Assembly: GCA_000696115.1 (NCBI GenBank) | Contig: JJOH01000007.1 | Span: 124,001 to 188,000 of the forward strand | Direction of reading: 5' to 3' | Length of the DNA: 64,000 bases | Origin: Streptomyces olindensis | GTDB lineage: Bacteria; Actinomycetota; Actinomycetes; Streptomycetales; Streptomycetaceae | Shown here: piece after piece, positions 60,472 to 64,000 of the stretch | Numbering within the stretch: the stretch's first letter is position 1 | Layout: each line of letters starts with the position of its first letter | Made by a program: the position numbers and the translations under genes | Notes under the pieces: generated by a model | Told to the model about the DNA's origin: nothing | Databases searched by the model: none | Seen by the model: the letters and a program-made list of their open reading frames with translations, nothing else

Positions 60472-61613
60472 GACGCCGGGATCCCCTCTGTGACCGTGCG
60501 GCCGGCCGCCGCTCCCCCGCCGTGGCCGGCGGGCGTCCCCCCGGTGATCCGCGCCGCGATGGCCTTGCCCAGGCCCACCGTGGTCCCCGTGCCCCCGAGG
60601 TCGGGGGTGACCACGTCGGGCTGCTCGTCCAGAACGCTCTCGATCGCGGCCACGACGTGCCCGGCCGCCTCGTGCTCGCCGAGGTGGGTGAGCATCATGG
60701 CGCCGCTCCAGATCTGGCCGACGGGGTTGGCGACACCGAGGCCGGCGATGTCCGGCGCCGACCCGTGCACCGGTTCGAAGAGGCTGGGGAAGGAGCGGTC
60801 GGGGTTGATGTTGGCGCTGGGGGCGATGCCGATCGTTCCGGTGCAGGCCGGGCCGAGGTCCGAGAGGATGTCACCGAACAGGTTGCTGGCGACGACCACG
60901 TCGTACCGGTCGGGCTGGAGGACGAACTTCGCCGTCAGGATGTCGATGTGGTCCTTGTCCGCGGTCACGTCGGGGTACCGGGCGGCCATCTCGGTCGCGC
61001 GCTCGTCCCAGTAGGGCATGGAGATCGAGATCCCGTTGCTCTTCGTCGCCCAGGTGAGGTGCTTGCGCGGGCGGGAGGAGGCGAGTTCGAAGGCATAGCG
61101 CAGGACACGGTCGACCCCGGTCCGTGTCATGACCGTCTCCTGGACCACCGTCTCGCGGTCGGTGCCGTCGAAGATCCGGCCGCCGATGCTGGAGTACTCG
61201 CCCTCGGTGTTCTCCCGCACGACGTAGAAGTCGATGTCGCCCGGCCGGTGGTCGCGCAGCGGACTGCGCACGCCGCGCAGCAGCCGGACGGGGCGCAGAT
61301 TGACGTACTGGTCGAAGCCCCGCCGCATCTGCAGCAGGCTGCCCCACAGCGAGACGTGGTCCGGGACCACCTCCGGCCATCCCACCGCGCCGAAGAAGAT
61401 GGCGTCGAACTCGCCGAGCACGTCCCGCCAGTCGCCGGGCAGCATCGTGCCGTGGTTCAGCCAGTAGTCGGCGCAGGCGAAGCCGAACTCGGTGACGTCG
61501 AGTGCGAACCCGTGCACCTCGGCGGCGGCCCGCAGGCACCGCAAGCCCTCCGGGACGACCTCGCGGCCGATCCCGTCGCCGGGAATCGCTGCGATGCGAT
61601 AGCTGTGCGGCAC
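60468..61613 (-). CDS. Tartrate dehydrogenase/decarboxylase-like beta-decarboxylating dehydrogenase
   Basis: 381 residues of the isopropylmalate/isocitrate/tartrate dehydrogenase family. IAAIPGDGIGREVVPEGLRC (N-term), FGAVGWPEVVPDHVSLWGSL and LQMRRGFDQYVNLRPVRLLR (substrate Arg cluster), YVVRENTEGEYSS (YxVRENTEG), TKSNG, ASNLFGDILSDLG (metal Asp) and LFEPVHGSAPDIAGLGVANP. The GWPEVVPDHVSLW loop is typical of TtuC-type tartrate/malate dehydrogenases. GTG 61613 follows GGGAGT; extension to 61697 is not family-like. First gene of the operon, divergent from the LysR gene. Confidence 0.92.
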   Translation of the reverse strand: MPHSYRIAAIPGDGIGREVVPEGLRCLRAAAEVHGFALDVTEFGFACADYWLNHGTMLPGDWRDVLGEFDAIFFGAVGWPEVVPDHVSLWGSLLQMRRGFDQYVNLRPVRLLRGVRSPLRDHRPGDIDFYVVRENTEGEYSSIGGRIFDGTDRETVVQETVMTRTGVDRVLRYAFELASSRPRKHLTWATKSNGISISMPYWDERATEMAARYPDVTADKDHIDILTAKFVLQPDRYDVVVASNLFGDILSDLGPACTGTIGIAPSANINPDRSFPSLFEPVHGSAPDIAGLGVANPVGQIWSGAMMLTHLGEHEAAGHVVAAIESVLDEQPDVVTPDLGGTGTTVGLGKAIAARITGGTPAGHGGGAAAGRTVTEGIPAS

Positions 61614-61735
61614 GAATTGACTCCCAGTCGATGTGTTCGATGCGCAGGTTCGATGGCGGGCACTCACGGACACTCCGTCCGGAGGCGTTCCGCTCACGGC
61701 GCGACCGGGTCCTACCTTGGCCAGCGGCGACAGCC

Positions 61736-61751
61736 GTTACAAGGCCGTAAC
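61736..61751. promoter_or_regulatory. LysR-type operator (T-N11-A palindrome)
   Basis: GTTAC-AAGGCC-GTAAC: inverted GTTAC/GTAAC arms giving two T-N11-A fits, 21 bp before the LysR ATG and ~120 bp upstream of the tartrate-dehydrogenase-like gene. Confidence 0.7.
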
Positions 61752-61772
61752 CGGCAAGGTACGTTTTCCCCC

Positions 61773-62753
61773 ATGGAAAGCCTCCGGCGTTCTGGTCGCT
61801 CGTGGTCCAAGAGCCGTTCAGTCGTGGACGACCTGCACTTCTTCCACGTGGTCGCGTCGAGCGAGACGCTGACGGCCGCGTCGCGAGAACTCGGCTGCTC
61901 CCTGCCCGTCGTCAGCAAACGCCTCAGCGCGCTGGAGCGCCGCCTGGACGTCCGGCTCGTGCAGCGCGGCGCCCGCCGGCTCGTGCTGACGTCGGAGGGC
62001 GAGCTGTACGCGGCGCGCGTCGAGGCGATCCTCGACCAGGTGCGCGAGCTGGAGGACACGATCACCGACACGGCCGGGGGGTTGCGCGGGTCCCTGGTCG
62101 TCGAATGCACGCTCGGTCTCGGCCGCGCGCATATCGCGCCGCTGCTCGGCGAGTTCGCCGCGGCCCACCCGGACCTGCACGTCCGGATGCAGACGTCCGC
62201 GCTGCCGCTGCGGCCTCACCGGCGTGAGTTCGACGTGGCCGTCCACGTGGGCATGCCGCCCGACTCCTCGCTGCGCATGCGGCGGCTGGCGAAGAACCGG
62301 CGCGTGCCCTGCGCGGCGCCGTCCTACCTCGCCGAGCACGGCACGCCGGCCGGCATCGAGGATCTGGCCCACCACAACTGCATCGTGCTGCGGGAGAACG
62401 AGGGCGATTTCGCGCTCTGGCGCTTCGGGGACGCGGACCGTCCCCGGCATGTGCGGGTCCACGGCAGCCTGTCCAGCAACGACGGTGACGTGGTGACCGG
62501 CTGGGCGCTGGAGGGCCGTGGGGTGATCATGCGCTCGGAGTGGCACGTCAGGCCGCATCTGAAGCGCGGCGAACTCGTCCGGGTGCTGCCGCACGTGTCG
62601 ACACCGGCCGCCGACATCTACGCCCTCCTGGAAGAGGACGGGCATGTCCCGCGCCGGGTCAGCGCACTCATCGACTTCCTCGCCGCGCGGCTCCCGCCAC
62701 GGCTGGAACAGCATGCCGAGGGGCGGTCCGCGGCCACGCGGAGCGCCGGCTAG
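61773..62753 (+). CDS. LysR-family regulator of the HyuAB operon
   Basis: 326 residues. Winged HTH: FFHVVASSETLTAASRELGC, SLPVVSKRLSALERRLDVRL (~25-60); periplasmic-binding-like effector domain: LVVECTLGLGRAHIAPLLGE, DVAVHVGMPPDSSLRMRRLA, GWALEGRGVIMRSEWHVRPH. It likely activates the divergent operon on sensing its substrate or an intermediate. A T-N11-A box lies directly upstream. ATG with no strong ribosome site. Confidence 0.92.
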   Translation: MESLRRSGRSWSKSRSVVDDLHFFHVVASSETLTAASRELGCSLPVVSKRLSALERRLDVRLVQRGARRLVLTSEGELYAARVEAILDQVRELEDTITDTAGGLRGSLVVECTLGLGRAHIAPLLGEFAAAHPDLHVRMQTSALPLRPHRREFDVAVHVGMPPDSSLRMRRLAKNRRVPCAAPSYLAEHGTPAGIEDLAHHNCIVLRENEGDFALWRFGDADRPRHVRVHGSLSSNDGDVVTGWALEGRGVIMRSEWHVRPHLKRGELVRVLPHVSTPAADIYALLEEDGHVPRRVSALIDFLAARLPPRLEQHAEGRSAATRSAG

Positions 62754-62771
62754 CCCGGCAGCCGCGCGTAC

Positions 62772-62798
62772 CTGACGGTGCCGGAGCCGAACCGTCAG
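62772..62798 (+). terminator. Hairpin after the LysR gene
   Basis: Perfect 8-bp stem CTGACGGT/ACCGTCAG with an 11-nt loop, 18 bp past the stop. Confidence 0.55.
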
Positions 62799-62884
62799 AA
62801 AACCCTCAAGTTCCTCGTCAGGCGGCCGTCAAGTCCCCTGCGAAGGATGGGGCGAGTCGTCTTCCACGAGTGAGGGAATCATTG

Positions 62885-64000
62885 ATGGCTACGCTCTTGT
62901 ACCGGCTGGGCGCGTGGGGTGCTCGCCGGTGGCAGCTGATGGTGACCGGGTGGCTCCTCGCCCTCGGTGCGGTGGTCGGTCTGGGGGTCTCCTTCGCCGG
63001 ATCCTTCACCGACAGCGGCTCGATCCCCGGCTCACCGGCCCAGACGGCGCTGACGAAGATGGAACGGCACTTCCCCGAGCCGGACGTGCAGTCGGCGCGG
63101 ATCGTGTTCCAGGCGCCGGCCGGCCGCAAGGTGACCGCGGCGGATCTGCGCGCGTCCCTGGAGGCGACGCTGGAGGCCACGGGCCGGGTCTCCGGGGTGA
63201 GCGAGGTGGGTGACCCGTCCGAGAGCGGCACCGTCTCCGCGGACGGACGCACCGCGGTGGCTGAGGTCACCTTCACCACCAAGGAGGAGGACGACGTGCC
63301 GGAAGGCACGTTGGACGCGGTGCGGGCCGCGGGCGCCGAAGCCCGGCAGGCGGGGCTGAGGACCCTCTACGGCGGTGAGCCGTACGAGTCCTCGCATCCG
63401 CCCGTGGGACCCGGTGAGCTGGTCGGACTGGGCGTGGCCCTGGTCATCCTGGTCATCACCTTCGGGTCGCTGCTCGCGGCGGGGCTGCCGCTGATCACCG
63501 CGGTGCTCGGGATCGTCGGCACGATGGCCGCGATGACCGGTCTGGCCACGGCGTTCGACGTCTCCGACAACGCGCCCACCCTGGCGATCATGCTGGGGCT
63601 CGCCGTCGGTATCGACTACGCCCTGTTCATCGTCTCCCGGCACCGTGCCCAGCTCGGTACCGGTATGCCGGTGCGGGAGTCCATCGCCACGGCCACCGCC
63701 ACCGCGGGCAGCGCCGTGATCTTCGCCGGCGCCACCGTCCTCATCGCGCTGTCCGGTCTGTCGGTGGCCGGTGTGCCGATGCTGACCTCCATGGGGCTGG
63801 CCTCGGCCGGAGCGGTCGCGGTCGCCGTCATCACGGCGGTGACGTTGCTGCCCGCGCTGATGGGGATGGCCGGCCACCGGCTCACACCCAAGGCGCCCCG
63901 GCCCGCGGCCCGGCGCCGCCGGTTCCTGCCCATGGGCCGCAGGCACACCATGCGACGGGCGGCGCGCGGCGGCCGGACGGCGACGATGGGTGTGCGCTGG
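62885..64000 (+). CDS. MMPL-family membrane transporter, 3' end outside window
   Basis: The first 372 residues. TM1 WQLMVTGWLLALGAVVGLGV, extracellular domain to ~180 (TDSGSIPGSPAQTALTKMER), then the helix block VGLGVALVILVITFGSLLAA, LITAVLGIVGTMAAMTGLAT, LAIMLGLAVGIDYALFIVSR (GxxxDY proton relay, ~235), ATATAGSAVIFAGATVLIAL and a cytoplasmic Arg-rich loop. It exports lipids or hydrophobic small molecules by proton-motive force (RND/MmpL). Continues past the window. Confidence 0.93.
   Translation, partial: MATLLYRLGAWGARRWQLMVTGWLLALGAVVGLGVSFAGSFTDSGSIPGSPAQTALTKMERHFPEPDVQSARIVFQAPAGRKVTAADLRASLEATLEATGRVSGVSEVGDPSESGTVSADGRTAVAEVTFTTKEEDDVPEGTLDAVRAAGAEARQAGLRTLYGGEPYESSHPPVGPGELVGLGVALVILVITFGSLLAAGLPLITAVLGIVGTMAAMTGLATAFDVSDNAPTLAIMLGLAVGIDYALFIVSRHRAQLGTGMPVRESIATATATAGSAVIFAGATVLIALSGLSVAGVPMLTSMGLASAGAVAVAVITAVTLLPALMGMAGHRLTPKAPRPAARRRRFLPMGRRHTMRRAARGGRTATMGVRW

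Noticed and set aside
1..64000. CRISPR arrays, rRNA or tRNA genes
   Set aside because: No regularly spaced direct repeats and no recognisable rRNA or tRNA sequence were seen on either strand.

Overview
The window is high-GC actinobacterial DNA, almost certainly from a Streptomyces. The signs are the strong G/C third-codon bias, GTG and TTG starts behind GGAGG sites, a WhiB-like protein, SPW-repeat and AfsA-family proteins, and GGGTAC stress-type promoters. It falls into two parts. From about 0.6 to 33.3 kb is a decayed accessory region. From 33.5 to 64 kb is compact, mostly intact chromosome-like DNA. I see no rRNA, tRNA or CRISPR array.

Left edge and island. Bases 1-714 are the 5' part of a 3-oxoadipate enol-lactonase gene (minus strand). 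Its first ~90 bp, plus upstream DNA carrying an HNH-endonuclease gene, are repeated directly at 33.17-33.53 kb; 108 bp match exactly. Between the repeats lies a patchwork of stress genes and debris. The intact genes encode a WhiB-like protein, an SPW-repeat membrane protein, a ferritin-like protein with a hemerythrin partner, an MBL-fold hydrolase, a zinc alcohol dehydrogenase with its partner, RecQ with an added C-terminal domain, an HHE protein with a membrane anchor, cytochrome oxidase subunit II, a Csp-like/Rho-N fusion, a DUF2231-Rieske protein, a DUF1360 protein and several small conserved proteins. The debris includes a tyrosine integrase, ctaD, an IS110 transposase, an MFS carrier, a GT2 glycosyltransferase, DUF2231 (two), hemerythrins (two), an sdhB/ANTAR chimera, recQ tails (two) and a DUF2243-CtaG chimera. 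Many intact genes have their own GNNT-N14-16-GGGTAC promoter, the SigB-type consensus of Streptomyces. The region therefore looks like a general/osmotic-stress regulon assembled and eroded by repeated recombination.

Right half. In order: a cytochrome P450; a divergent four-gene periplasmic molybdenum aldehyde-oxidoreductase operon (PaoABC-like plus XdhC-type maturation factor) with an overlapping XRE regulator; an AfsA-family butyrolactone-type synthase with a HAD phosphatase; a response regulator-sensor kinase-GerMN lipoprotein operon; an OafA-type acyltransferase with an SGNH lipoprotein; a TetR/SDR divergent pair; a hotdog thioesterase; a broken GH3 gene; and a secreted alpha/beta hydrolase.

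From 52.6 to 61.6 kb is a seven-gene minus-strand operon under a divergent LysR regulator: tartrate-dehydrogenase-like enzyme, HyuB, HyuA, MFS transporter, D-2-hydroxyacid dehydrogenase, AtuA/DUF1446 and DUF4387. It looks like a complete catabolic module for an unidentified hydroxy/dicarboxylic acid or cyclic amide, and with the stress island it is the best candidate for undescribed biology. The window ends inside an MMPL transporter gene.
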